A stretch of 64,000 nt of DNA from Hydractinia echinata (GCA_030067915.1 JASGCC010000125.1:434001-498000), one strand, 5' to 3'. Shown: positions 44,588 to 56,162, counted from the first letter of the stretch. Program-made: numbers and translations. The notes: generated by a model not told the origin, from the sequence alone.

Positions 44588-45485
44588 TAGAAAACAGAAA
44601 TATGATCTGGGCAACTCAAAAACCAATGATGACATAAAAATAGCAAATGATTTTTGTAAATTCTTTACTACGATCAACATATAAATGAAAAGTAAAGCCA
44701 TGCCGTTAGTCGGTCTAATATGGAAGTGTCCTTGTTATATTCGAAAAAGAGCATGTCATTTATTCAGATTCGAACATGTTGTCCAGAAATTGTTACGAGA
44801 AATAAAAAGGAAGAACTCTACCGGTATCGACAGCTTACCAGCAAATCTCTTAAAGAACTTGGCTTCAGCTATAGCTGAACCTCTATCTTTTATCATCAAT
44901 ATGTCTCTTGACACATGGTTTGGTTTTGAATGAAGATTTTACCATTGTTTAAATCCAGTACCATATCCAACGTCGCCTATCAGTTCAAAGATCCCTGAGA
45001 AATTAGTTTATAAGCAACTCATCGATTATCTTGAATCTAATAATCTACTTTGTATTTGTCAATTTGGCTTCCGACAAAATAGATCCACTGAAATGGCATA
45101 AACTATTTTTACCAACGATAGTCGACAAAATGTGGACAGGGTATGGGCAGTATTTATTATAGATCTAAGAAAAGCCTTTCATTCAATAAGTCATTCCTTA
45201 CTTTTGGCTAAACTGAATATGGATATCTGGAACAGAACTTTATTGGTTTACCGATTTTTATTCAATAGACATTGTGTTGTTTAATATCATATGCTCCTCT
45301 ACTTTTTATAAAGTTTTTAATGATGTTAACGATGTTATTAAAAATTGTTAAAATTTGCGTACAGAGGATCTTAGCTCACTTTCAGATTGTTTTCTGTCAA
45401 ATGAACTTATGGTAAACTTAAAGAAGGGCAAAACTGAGTGTCTACTTTTTGGCACACACCAAAAAGTTGCAATCCCTTCAGTATA
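44588..45485 (+). pseudogene. LINE ORF2 fragment, 3' part
   Basis: Frames with several stops and shifts encode NDDIKIANDFCKFFTT, KNSTGIDSLPANLLKN, a degraded QFGFRQNRST, IDLRKAFHSISHSLLLAKL (block A) and NLKKGKTECLLFGT. This is the reverse transcriptase region following the fragment at 41640. It ends about 30 bp before the CNTD1 start codon. Confidence 0.78.
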
Positions 45486-45511
45486 AAAATCAATGTTTTA
45501 ACCTTAGCGTA

Positions 45512-48500
45512 ATGACGTCAAATGATAAATCATTCAAAATATTTGCATCACCACTGGATTCATATTTTGATGTCTCTGAGTTACATATTACACCTGAATT
45601 ACTAGAAGATAATTTAAAGACTTTGGCTGAAGAGAACCAGGCTAAAGCATCAAAAGTTTCAGAAAATGATGGTTACTTTAAAGAGGGGAAAGCAACAGGT
45701 TTGTAAATAATTTGCCTTGTATTCTTAACTTTATACACACATCATCAGTATCTTGTTTTCAATATTTAGAATTGATATTCAACGTATGTAAAAGACTTTC
45801 TTTATCGGATGATGTGAAATGTGTTGCAGTAGAGTTGTTTGATAAGTAAGTGATAATATATACCACTATTGATTGTGTTTGTTTGAAACTCATCCAACAA
45901 TTAACAATGCAAATATATTTGTGAATTATATTCTATTAACAGCTAAGTTATTAAGTGCAACAAATTTTAAAATTTTGTGCAGGTTTTAAAAATTGTGTGT
46001 AATTATAGTAACTAACACACATCACAAATGAAGCAGGGTACATGTTTTTTTACAAGCAAGCAAAAATTTATTGAAATATGCTTACGAAAAACATATGATC
46101 AGGCTCAAAATATGCTTATTTGAAAAAAAATATTGCATTTGAATTTTAAACATCGGTAATTACAACTTACATCTCACTTCAAACTGGTTATGCACGCATA
46201 AAGAATAAAAAGAAAAACTGCTCACAAAACAAAAAACATAAAAACTCTTCACAACATCTTCTTAGGCTTCACATAATGCTTAGCATATGCTTTAAAAATG
46301 ACCAAATGTAAGCTAACGAATGACGATGCAGTTGTTCAAAACAAAACAAAGAAAAGAGTATAAGTTTTACATGAACATGCATATCATTAACAAACGTGCA
46401 TTATGCAGTAACAAAGTCACTAAAGCTCACACCTGTTTAAACACAAGCACAGAAGGAATTGGTTTCAACTTGGTATGCGATGAAGAAAAAAATCAGAAAT
46501 ATATGATAAATATGAATTCTAAAAGTGATAAATGCTTTAAGAGGATAAAAAATCAAATCTAACAATGTAGTGCTTAGCTCAAAATTTTGCATTAAGTTGA
46601 AATGATTAGGTGGGTATAATATTTTTTTAGCTTTATGTCAAATCATATTATCGAGCTGTATGAAATTGTGAAGAATTCTTCAAGTAAAGAAAAACAGGTA
46701 GATTGGAAATCCGTTGAAGCTCGTATCAAAGATCAAGTTCCATTGCGAGCTTTAAGTTGCATACAAGTGGCAAGCAAATTGATATCGCATTACAAGGTAA
46801 ATTATCTTAATAGATAATTAAAAAAGATGTTATTCGAATCATTTATTAAACCATGAGTTTTATACCTTGTAAAATCCATTTAGCACTAAGAAACATTGCA
46901 CTCTTTACACATGCTGCTTGCTCTTGCTAAAATTTCTCAACTAAATAAAAATTACGTGGATACTTTTTTTTCGAATTCAGCAAATTCTAAAGCCTTGTTT
47001 GTTAAATTATAAATTCGCAAAAAAATAGAAAACAACTAAGTTGATGCATGTAATAAAATAGGATTAATTCACTTTAATCACTAATTCAATTGGATCAAAA
47101 TTTAAGTAACACATAAACATCTACCTGAGGAAGAAAAATTCCTTTTTTTATTCCTTTTTATACAAGTTTAGAGAAGTTTCAAAAATGGTTCTCTGTTACA
47201 TAAAGTAATTTACTTTCTAACAACAATTTGAAACAAAACTGACCATACCCAACCCTGAGTCGTTACGATGAATCCCACAGAAAAATGGTTTATAGTGAGA
47301 ACATATCAAACTGGATTAGAATGTCTTTTCCAAAATTCTTAGCACTGTTTAACCTTTGTACAATAAGGACTTATAATATATAGGACTAGTCTATCTGACT
47401 GTTTAGCATAGTTTCTTTAGACTAATGATTTTTTTTCTACAAGGCGTTGACACCTTCAAAAGTGAAACGATTTCTTTCGTCCTGTGGGCTTCAATACTCC
47501 GTCACATCTGTTGTGAAGTCAGAAATGAGAGTATTGAGAACAATTGACTATAGAATGTGCATTACGACACCATTGACGTATGTGGAGATGTTATTAGAAG
47601 TGTTACGTAAGTTAAGTCATTTGTAGCCATTGTTATGAATTAGTGAAAAATATATTTTTTTTGCAATTTATTGTCTGTGGTGATATCAAAAAGACGTGAC
47701 AAACTGACCGAAATTAACTAAATTAAGTATTTTTGTATAGGTAGAAACTGTCCTGGATTAGAAGCTAGCTTGATTCACAGTGTTACTATTAAAGTATTGG
47801 ATGTAGCATATATGCAGAAGTTTTATATTTACCAACTGCTTTGCGAGGCTGCAGGTGTTGAATTTGATATGAAGTTGTCTGCTGACATGTTGTTACTTGC
47901 AACATGCTCCATTGTCACTGCTGCGTATGTTATTGATTCAGAATCTAATGATAAGGTAGGTCTTTCATTGTCACTGCTGCCTATGATATCGTTCCACAAT
48001 CTAATGATAAGGTACAGCATTTTATCGACACTGCTGCGTATGTTATTGATTCAGAATCTAATGATAAGGTACAATATCTCATTGTCACTGCTGCCTATGA
48101 TATCGTTCCACAATCTAATGACAAGGTACAGCATTTTATCGACACTGCTGCGTATGTTATTGATTCAGAATCTAATGATAAGGTACGGTCTTTCATTGTT
48201 ATTGCTGCGTATGTCATCGTTCCAGACTCTAATGATAAGGTACATCATGTCATCGTCACTGCTGCGTATGTTATTGATTCAGAATCTAATGATAAGGTAC
48301 AGCATTTCATTGTCACTGCTGCCTATGATATCGTTCCACAATCTAATGATAAGGTACAGCATTTCATCGTCACTGCTGCGTATGTTATTGATTCAGAATC
48401 TAATGATAAGGTACAGCATTTCATTGTCACTGCTGCCTATGATATCGTTCCACAATCTAATGATAAGGTACAGCATTTTATCGACACTGCTGCGTGTGTT

Positions 48501-49115
48501 ATTCATTCAGAATCTAATGATAAGATACAATATCTCATTGTCATTGCTGCGCTTGTTATCGTTCTAGAATCTAATGATAAGGTACAGCATTTCATCGTCA
48601 CTGCTGCGTATGTTATTGATTTAGAATCTAATGATAGGCACGGCTAGTAATATATTTGAACGGATGTTTTTATATTAATTGCAAACGATTCATTGCGTGA
48701 AAAAAAGGTGAAACTTAGTACTCAAAAGTTGCAGCAGCATGAAAAATTATTCTTCCTAAACATACAGAATTTAAAGTATGAGTTGTTGTAATGCTCATAA
48801 ACTGGTTTGATTGCATTTTCTTACATGTTCAGCCTAATATATTGACTTTAGCTCATAACAATTTTTAAATCTCTGAATTTGACATTCACCACTGTATGGC
48901 GATTGTTCCATAATGCGATGAAATGATAATTTTGAAAATCTCTAACATGTCGACATACTTAGTAGAATTTCTTTAGTATAGTCTCTTTCTCTGTATATTC
49001 TCTTCTTTTTTATTTTTAGTTAATTGAGCAAATGTCTTTAATCACTTGTATTGAAGAAGCCGACATTATCATGTTTGCTACCATACTTGTAAAAGTAGCT
49101 CTAGACGTGTCGTAA
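45512..49115 (+). CDS. CNTD1: Cyclin N-terminal domain-containing protein 1 (CNTD1), six exons
   Basis: Exons 45512-45698, 45770-45845, 46631-46796, 47444-47606, 47741-47955 and 49020-49115 join in phase to 300 aa; human CNTD1 is about 330 aa. CNTD1, the relative of nematode COSA-1, is a cyclin-like protein needed to designate and mature meiotic crossovers. Matching segments are ELFDNFMSNHIIELY, LSCIQVASKLISHY (cyclin-box helix), KRFLSSCGLQYS, a TPLTYVEMLLEVL stretch, and a C-terminus LIEQMSLITCIEEADI. All introns are GT-AG. The ATG at 45512 follows an acceptor-like AG by 4 nt. Intron 5 is largely a minisatellite derived from the exon 5 end. A degraded LINE ends about 30 bp upstream, so the promoter or 5' leader may lie in LINE sequence. 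Confidence 0.93.
47956..48640 (+). repeat. 57-bp minisatellite made from the exon 5/intron 5 boundary of CNTD1
   Basis: About 12 tandem units follow the exon 5 donor. Each unit repeats roughly the last 46 nt of exon 5 (through AATCTAATGATAAG) plus 11 nt of intron beginning GTAC. Nearly every unit therefore carries a donor-like AAG then GTAC. The first unit is 56 bp and later ones 57 bp. Two main variants (GATTCAGAATCT and GTTCCACAATCT) mostly alternate. Confidence 0.93.
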
Positions 49116-51093
49116 ACTTTAATTTCGTCGTTTCATTTTTCGAACAGCATCTGCGAATGTTGGACGCAACATCCTAATTCAAATAACTTTTATTTGGAAG
49201 TTTGTATTTGAAAGATGTTTGTTTGTTTGTTTGTTTGTTTGTTTGTTTGTTTTGTTTATATCGTTTGGTGAAATTCTCTTGAGTTTATCTAGGAGGGTAT
49301 GCTATAAATATCAATTAGACAAATTCACAGGGTGTCCAGCAGAAGCCTGGAAACTCTGAAAAGCCCTGACTTTAAGTGGCCTTAAAAACTCTAAAATTTA
49401 GATTAAATTTTTAAAAAATCTTAACCTGAAAATTTTGTAATAGCCAGATTAGCAAAATTATTGGAATGGACTATTTTTTTCATCAACATTTCGTAGATGA
49501 ACCACTTAAGTTATGATGACTGCTTCATTAGAGCCTTTTATTAAGACTTTTTAAGAGTAATGTTTTTAATTAATCCTCTGATAAATCAAACAGAAACCAA
49601 AAAAAGCCACAATATTACTTAGTAAATAATATTACTCAATAAATTGGCTAAACACCCTGGCACATACACGTATACATATATGACGTGAATATTTTAACGA
49701 CTTTTGCATGTCGTGAAATATGTTTTATTACAATGGGGCCATATTTAGGGATAAACAGACTACTAAAGTGAATCCACTTAACAATTGGTTGCGTTATTTT
49801 GTTGAAAATGTCTTCTTGTTGTTGTTTAATATAGAATAGTTTATTTTTATTTTTTTTAATATTTGAAATGTTAGAGTCCCACTTAAGCAGGGTTTCAGTG
49901 AATTGGGTTTTTCGCGTACATCAGGAGAAAGCATTGAGATTTTCTGTACTACTATCCAGAATTATTGATCATTGTGTACGACATAAATCTATTTGTTCGA
50001 AGTTCAATACTGCACGCTGGATAATTTTCCTAAACTTCTTTTCCCTGGTAATCGTTATAAACTCCATTCGACAATCTATATTTTCTGTCGTATTGGTGAG
50101 ATATTTCCATATAGCTCGTTGTTTACACGTGTTTTTCTGTTGAAACTTAAGTATTAATGAATCGTTTTTTTAAGTTATACTTTTAATGTCGAGTTTTTAA
50201 AAGTTGCTGATACAATAATATTTCTTTTTAATTCTTATTTATTTAATTATGTATGTATTTATTTATTTATTTATTTATTAATTTATTAATTTGTGATCTG
50301 TAATATATGAATAAATCTATTTATAACATTTTAAAAATGTCTCTTCTATATTATACACCAAAAAGAAAAGAATGCAGAACCTTTTTCTCTAGTTTTTAAT
50401 ACAGTCGAACCTGTTTCTAGCAACCTTTCCATAGCTTATAGTTTTAGCAACTGTAAAAGAGTTCCAAATATTTTGAACACACCAATCTAATCATTTGATA
50501 AGTATGTAGAATTTGTTTATAAGCAAGCTAGTTGCTAAAAGCCCACCATTCACGATCATAATGACAATTGCGATTTAAACCGCCAGGGTAGGGTTCACAC
50601 GATGCCAGTACTTTGTAGGTAAAATCCAACCTCGTTTCCAAGGCTTTATGTCTCTCATTTCGCCGTCCGATATACAAAAGGAAACAACAGATCCTGGGAT
50701 CGAGGTTGGGTAAAAACACTGGTGCTCAAAAGTCAGACACGGCACTCAAGGTTAACGTGGGACTAAGTCTTAGTACCCTAAGTTGGAACCCCAAGTTTGA
50801 AGTTTCACGCTAAGCGCGATTATTAGGTCTACACTAATATTCGAAACAACTGTTATACAATCCAAAAAAATTATATTATTCCGGGTTCTTAGTAAGACTT
50901 TTCTGTGATTGCTTTATTTCAGTAATTGAAGGTGTGTTAATGCTGTTCTTTGAAGGTATGTTCTGTCAGACCAATATAGTTTAAGCCTTTTTTGTCAACA
51001 GATGTTTTCTTTAGGTTGCAATGCTTTTCAAATGTATTTTTGACATTTAATGTAGTTTAACTAAATTATTTCAATATCAACCAGCAACTTTTG
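49116..51093. other. Gene-poor spacer with simple repeats
   Basis: No convincing gene. It holds a (GTTT)n microsatellite at about 49215-49255, a TTTA array at about 50230-50295, a pogo-like terminus (TACAGTCGAACCTG near 50400) and an AACCTCG MITE at 50627-50710. The 91-codon open frame at 49868 has no recognisable feature. Confidence 0.45.
50627..50710. mobile_element. 84-bp foldback MITE, AACCTCG family
   Basis: The ends are CCAACCTCGTTTCCAAGG and the near complement CCTGGGATCGAGGTTGGG. They match the family at 36799-36876. Confidence 0.65.
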
Positions 51094-51849
51094 TTAATGC
51101 ATGTTTTTCTTTAAATACATGCAGTAAAAAAGATATCCTATAATCTGTATTATCGCGACCTTGATTATACAAGCAATAAGTTTCGCATTTTGGTGAGCCT
51201 TCATATTTCTACCATTAAAACTTTCAAAGTCGCTGTGAGGAAAATCACTAACTAGATGCAGTACTTCAAGAAAACTACAAAGAGGTTCCCAACCATCCTT
51301 TACGTCATAATTAAGATACTTAATCCCTTTCTGAAGGAGTTCGTGCTCCATGTTTTCATAAAACTTTAAATACCAACAGATCGTTTCAACTTTGGTAAAA
51401 TTTAAATGAAAGTGAAGCCTCGATAGGTAGCAGGATGTTATACAGTTGTAGTACGCTGAAGAATTCTTGGGAAGCTGCATTAAGGCGAAGTAGTAGGCTA
51501 AAGATTGATGGTTTTCAAGTGTTTTAAATGTTCCCTTTTTCATACTTTGATACCACCTTTCTGGCTCACGCTTTAACAAAATAATCTTTGCATGAGGATA
51601 CACCTCCATAAGTTCTAGCCAATATGCCGTGACATTTGAGCCGGATGCTCCAATAAATTGATCGAAGAAATCTTTCAATAATTTCTTTAATTCCTTTTCC
51701 TCAATTAAGGCTTTAAGAAAGTCGTGATGCTCATCATCAGATACACCAGCATCGGAAAGATGATAACATTTGCCAGAATAAAGTTGCTGCAAGGCAGTTC
51801 TTAATGATCTTGAACCAGTACGTCCAACACAAAGTACAAGAACATGCAT
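51094..51849 (-). CDS. Sulfotransferase-like protein (Sulfotransfer_4 type), single exon
   Basis: The 251-aa open frame begins MHVLVLCVGRTGSRSLRTAL, a glycine-rich P-loop-like strand-turn-helix that in sulfotransferases binds the PAPS 5'-phosphate. YHLSDAGV, the stretch AYWLELMEVYPHAKIILLKR and EPERWYQSM follow, the layout of the Sulfotransfer_4 family (fold-related to P-loop sulfotransferases; real substrates mostly unknown). A later NYDVKDGWEPLCSFLEV matches the usual family ending. The C-terminus has one hydrophobic helix (about residues 226-246) and a Lys-rich end, suggesting a tail-anchored membrane protein. Start and stop are clear, with no intron. I cannot assign a substrate. Confidence 0.85.
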   Translation of the reverse strand: MHVLVLCVGRTGSRSLRTALQQLYSGKCYHLSDAGVSDDEHHDFLKALIEEKELKKLLKDFFDQFIGASGSNVTAYWLELMEVYPHAKIILLKREPERWYQSMKKGTFKTLENHQSLAYYFALMQLPKNSSAYYNCITSCYLSRLHFHLNFTKVETICWYLKFYENMEHELLQKGIKYLNYDVKDGWEPLCSFLEVLHLVSDFPHSDFESFNGRNMKAHQNAKLIACIIKVAIIQIIGYLFYCMYLKKNMH

Positions 51850-53176
51850 GACGATATATCATTAAAACAGTGTTGTTACTCGATATACACAAACTTGGAC
51901 AATTAAAGGATTTACCACCATAAAAGAAGTTAATACCGTGTCATGACGACATAATTCGCCTAAATTTAGTTGAAAGTTATAATTTAACGTCCAAGCAATG
52001 TTTGTTCTGTAACGTCGATACTACCGATGTAAGTTTAGCGTTCATTTGAAGTAATATTGACAACACTTTAAACAGCAATAGCTACTTGGACAAAGTAAAA
52101 CAAAAAGTAATATTGGCGCAATTAGCACAATAGAATAAAATCATTGAGAGATGTTTAGTGCCCAGCTCCACTTGTTTACCTGACCGTCATCAGTCATTTT
52201 AAATCTCACGCGACACAGGCGTGGTTTAGTCTCGTACTTGTTTTCCTATCTTGGAGATAACAAAACAACTTTCTCAAAATCAAGATTTCGAATATTTACA
52301 ATTTTCTCTTCGTTTACACACCATGTCTGGGATAGATGTGTGCATGATATTGACAAACTTTCCTTATCTCGACCTTTTTCACGATCGACACTCCTTATCT
52401 CGACTATCCACTATCTCGAACTTTCGTTATCTCGACCTTTTTCACCAGTCCCGTGTGGAAGGTCGAGATAACGAGCGTCCACTGTATATTCCTGGAATTG
52501 AACTGTGCGACATGGTGGCCAACACAAGGGGTTAACACAGGCGAGAACATCAAAGAAATTCCCTATACTTATAGAAGACTGTTTTGAAAGTTGGTAAACA
52601 CACCCAGTTTGAAGTTCAGGATTTTTTTACTCGCTTTGTTTTTTGTCGCAAAACTAAATTTTATCTAAGAAATGAAACAACATTTCAATAACTATGATAA
52701 AAGCGTTCCTCAAGAAGTGATTTTTATAGTATTCTGAAAATTAGCACCTCGACTGAAAAACGCATTCAATACAAGCGGTGCAACGTATTGATTTTAAAAG
52801 AGCGATGAACGATAACGATAACGATATTGTTATCTTTTATGTTTTATTTTTAAAAACATCATTTTTGAAAAAACAAATTTTGTAGGAGAAAGGACTCAGT
52901 TCTAAATCAAGGTCCTTAAATTTCAGAGAAAACATTTTTGTTCGTCTTGAAAAAACTGACTTCTAGGTTACTAAGAAAGAATGTATTCATTTTATAACCA
53001 CAAGACATTCATGTACAAACAATTTATTTAAGCTCTATTCCGTTGGACGTGCTTAAAAAAATAAACCTTTTTAATAAAAAAATATACAACCATAATAACC
53101 ATGGAGGTCCTCCATGTAATAACCAAAAAAGAGATTTCTTATTCGCCCACAAACTTAAAAACATCACACAGCAAAC
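51850..53176. other. Spacer with a pogo-like terminus
   Basis: No gene is recognised. The stretch 52145-52260 is about 80 percent similar to 53845-53950 (TTTAGTGCCCAG, then GTGGTTTAGTCTC), so part of this spacer is duplicated along with the gene fragment at 53370. Confidence 0.45.
52366..52485. mobile_element. Terminus of a pogo/Tigger-like element
   Basis: The right edge reads, on the complement, TACAGTGGACGCTCGTTATC. It has the CAGTSRA start and TA target of pogo-group transposons. Several TTATCTCGAC subterminal repeats lie inside it. The left terminus is not found. Confidence 0.5.
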
Positions 53177-54715
53177 ACGCCATTATTAAATGCCACCCAT
53201 AACATATCACAAAGTATTTCGACAGGACGTTATGTTGTATCATTTAATCAAAAAATGGAACAAATTTTGCGATCATCACCGAACGTTTTTAAGTCACAAT
53301 TTATTTGGGTGTTTTTAGAATTTTTTTTTCTTTATAGGAAAATCGAATGTCGAATATACAAGATTCAACATGTGGTCTATCTTTTCGTCAAGATTAATGA
53401 ATTTAAAAGCAATGCTTCTAATCACCATCGGGTTAATAATAGCATCTTTGGCGCTCTTTTTTTATTTTGTGGAAAAAAAGATGTTAAAACCAAACTGGAA
53501 TTGTAACCAGGAAGAAATTCCAAAGACTGGTTCCATTAGAATTCAAATTTCTAATAAAGTGGAGTATAACTTTACATATACCCTCATACCAAGGATGAAC
53601 AAGAGTTAACAAACAATGCCCGACTAATGGGTAACTGTAAGCTGAAGGTACATCTGAGGAACTAGTGCAGTGTGAGGTGTTGGGGTTTTATATGCAGCCA
53701 TTATTAATCAAGACTTAAGGTAATTATTTAATTCTCTCGTAGAAAATGATTTACGTGACCCTGCTTGCAGAAACAGAAGCAGCACGTGCTATTTGTGTTT
53801 AAGGACGATTATGCGCAGTATAAAAAAGTTTAATGAAGCGCGCGATATTTAGTGCCCAGTCCTCCTTGATTACTCGACCGTTCGTCATTGAAGCTCGAAT
53901 CTCACGCGATACAGTCGTGGTTTAGTCTCATAATTTTTCTATCTTGGAGATAGCACAATAAGTTCACGTTCGTGCTCGGTGGGGATATGTATATACTTTT
54001 ACTGTTTAGTTATTTAAGATTGTCGGTACAATAATTCTATTGTTCTTTTTATTTGTAAATTCTTCCACTTCTATCTCTCAATATGAATACTTTTCTTTTT
54101 CATCAATTCCTCGTGCAGGATTTTGGAATTTTTTTTATTCATTGAAAAACATTTAAACCTGGCTGGAACAACAAGTTCAATTCTCTTTTTCTCTTTCCCA
54201 CTACATTCGCTATAATTGAATTAGAATCATCCGCTTGAAGATGTTGGTTGATCATTTTTGATACACGCCATTATTAAATGCCACCCATAACATATCACAA
54301 AGTATTTCGGCAAGACGTTATGTTGTATCATTTAACCAACAATGAAATAAATCTTGCGATCATCACCGAACGTTTTTAAGCCACAATTTATTTGGGTGTT
54401 TTTAGAATTTTTTTTTCTTTATAGAAAAATCGAATACACAAGACTCGCTTATTAAACATGTGTCCTATCTTTTCGTCCAGATTAACGAATTTAAAAGCAA
54501 TGCTTCTAATCACCATCTGGTTAATAATAGCATCTTTGGCGCTCTTTTTTTATTTTGTGGAAAAAAAGATGTTAAAACCAAACTGGAATTGTAACCAGGA
54601 AGAAATTCCAAAGACTGGTTCCATTAGAATTCAGGTTTCTAATAAAGTGGAGTATAACTTTACGTATACCGTCATACCAAGGATGAACCAAGATTTAACA
54701 AACAATGCTCGACTA
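53177..54715 (+). repeat. Tandem duplication of a membrane-protein gene 5' end
   Basis: The block 53177-53629 repeats at 54263-54715 with about 95 percent identity, including about 190 bp upstream of the ATG (shared ACGCCATTATTAAATGCCAC and a TTTCTTTATAG acceptor-like site). The copies are 1086 bp apart. Confidence 0.85.
53370..53609 (+). pseudogene. Truncated copy of the type II membrane protein at 54458
   Basis: The 79 codons match the first 79 of the downstream gene, including the transmembrane segment and PNWNCNQEEIPKTGSIRI. A one-base loss in the codons after PRM creates an early stop, and homology ends about 20 bp later. It might still be transcribed, but it can encode only the membrane anchor and stem. 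Confidence 0.85.
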
Positions 54716-55528
54716 AATCTAGAAGGATGCCTTCAATCAGATAAAAGCAACACCTTTAATCTAACCAAACCCGTATTTCTTGCAAATTTTGTTCCAATAT
54801 ACGAAGAAAGGTACAAAACAGAGCGTTTAATATACAACAAAAGAATGCCAACTAAGAAAGAATTCGAAGCTAGGCTAAGTGAATTGTTAGGTGCTTTGCA
54901 GTCTAACTTAAATCATCCACACATTGAACAGATTTTTGTTTTTCTGGAAAAAGAAAGCACCTTGCGATATTTACATTCGCTGAAATTAGAGAACAGTCAA
55001 AAGCTTGTACTACATTTAGCAAATAAAGCGGTTTCATTACAGACGTATTTTGAATATGCAGCGAAATGTCTTTCGGATAGATTGGTTATGATTGGCCACC
55101 AAGACATACTGTTCGGAAAAGGTTGGGATCGAATTAACTATAACCATATGAGTAAGAAAAAAATAATGTACGCCATTACAAGACAACCGGCTACTACTTC
55201 ATGTTACTACTCACAAAGGGCAAGTGCAAACTGTGACAAGCGATTTCACAAATATATCGGAAGCCATGATGTTTTTATGTTTTACGTTAGGAAAAATACC
55301 TTAACGTCTGAGATATTGGCTTCGATGAACTTTAAGCAAAACGTTAATGGCATGGAAAATGTTGTCATATCGATTTTTGAAAAGAGGTTAAACTATATCG
55401 TGTCTAATCCTTGTCCAATTTTGCACGCTCATCATCAGCATTGCGTGCCCATAAGAAATATGAAGAGACCACGAATAAACAATGCTTCGACCACTGGATG
55501 GAAATCATTCACAAATAAATTGGTGTGA
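54458..55528 (+). CDS. Uncharacterised type II membrane protein, glycosyltransferase-like, single exon
   Basis: The 356-aa product has a short basic N-terminus, one hydrophobic segment (about residues 14-34) and a long C-terminal domain, the topology of Golgi type II enzymes. N-glycosylation sequons (for example NFT near residue 67) agree with a luminal domain. The C-terminal domain holds YFEYAAKCLSDRLVMIG, DILFGKGWDRIN, YAITRQ, KYIGSHDVFMFYV and NPCPILHAHHQHC. I recall similar proteins in cnidarians and other eukaryotes annotated only as hypothetical or glycosyltransferase-like, so the activity is an inference. It is a single exon; a pyrimidine tract ending in TATAG lies 33 nt before the ATG. 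Confidence 0.8.
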   Translation: MCPIFSSRLTNLKAMLLITIWLIIASLALFFYFVEKKMLKPNWNCNQEEIPKTGSIRIQVSNKVEYNFTYTVIPRMNQDLTNNARLNLEGCLQSDKSNTFNLTKPVFLANFVPIYEERYKTERLIYNKRMPTKKEFEARLSELLGALQSNLNHPHIEQIFVFLEKESTLRYLHSLKLENSQKLVLHLANKAVSLQTYFEYAAKCLSDRLVMIGHQDILFGKGWDRINYNHMSKKKIMYAITRQPATTSCYYSQRASANCDKRFHKYIGSHDVFMFYVRKNTLTSEILASMNFKQNVNGMENVVISIFEKRLNYIVSNPCPILHAHHQHCVPIRNMKRPRINNASTTGWKSFTNKLV

Positions 55529-56043
55529 CAGGCTTAAAGTTGTTGAAAATCCGGAATTCTCTCTACCAGTCCTTTTTTGACATCGTGCGTAGGAATTTTC
55601 TTTTTTTTTAATATCAAATAATATTTAGCGAAAAGTTATTTCTGACTTTTCTTGTTCCTTCTTTTGGGTAATTTAAAATTTTAAAAAAAATTACAGTGGT
55701 TATTTCTTTATCCCAAACTCCAAGGGTCAGGAAAATCTCTTTTGAAAGAGATATTTGAGGATTGTGCAAGGGCGCGAAGCGCCCGCAGTGCAATCCCGAT
55801 TTTATAAATAAAATCGAAGCCAACGATCTAATACTGGATAAACGCCCTTTCACGCCTTGAGTAAGAAAGTCATTATGAATACATACTGCAGGACCTTCGA
55901 TTTTATTTTATATCAGAGTTGACTTGATACTACAAACATAAAATCGCATATGAGCCAATTCAGAAACTTGATTTTGGCATGGGAATGCAAAAGAACATAA
56001 TGAAAGAAAGTTTGTTTATATTTTCACAAATAAAGTATACAGA

Positions 56044-56099
56044 TTATGTACTGCCGCGACCACGATTTCCACGGTATGCACCACGAAAAGAACCTCTGC
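56044..56099 (-). other. RGG-rich exon-like sequence inside the DIRS element
   Basis: After an acceptor (TTTATATTTCAG) the minus strand reads GRGSFRGAYRGNRGRGST and stop, five RG dipeptides in 18 residues, like the last exon of an RGG-box RNA-binding protein. An AATAAA-type signal lies downstream near 55910. It sits between the internal complementary region and the right terminus, which normally holds no coding sequence. Confidence 0.5.
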
Positions 56100-56162
56100 C
56101 TGAAATATAAATAAAAGTAAATAAATAAATGACGAGGTGGCTGTGAAGCCTGGGTGGGTGGG

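Noticed and set aside
47770..48567. 265-codon open frame through CNTD1 intron 5
   Set aside because: Only the first part is exon 5. The rest is read-through of the minisatellite, and homology resumes at 49020 after a good acceptor.
49868..50143. 91-codon open frame with hydrophobic C-terminus
   Set aside because: No homology or splice context recognised; AT-rich spacer often yields such frames.
50400..50545. Pogo-like terminus TACAGTCGAACCTG as a complete MITE
   Set aside because: I could not find a matching opposite end, so only a fragment is supported.
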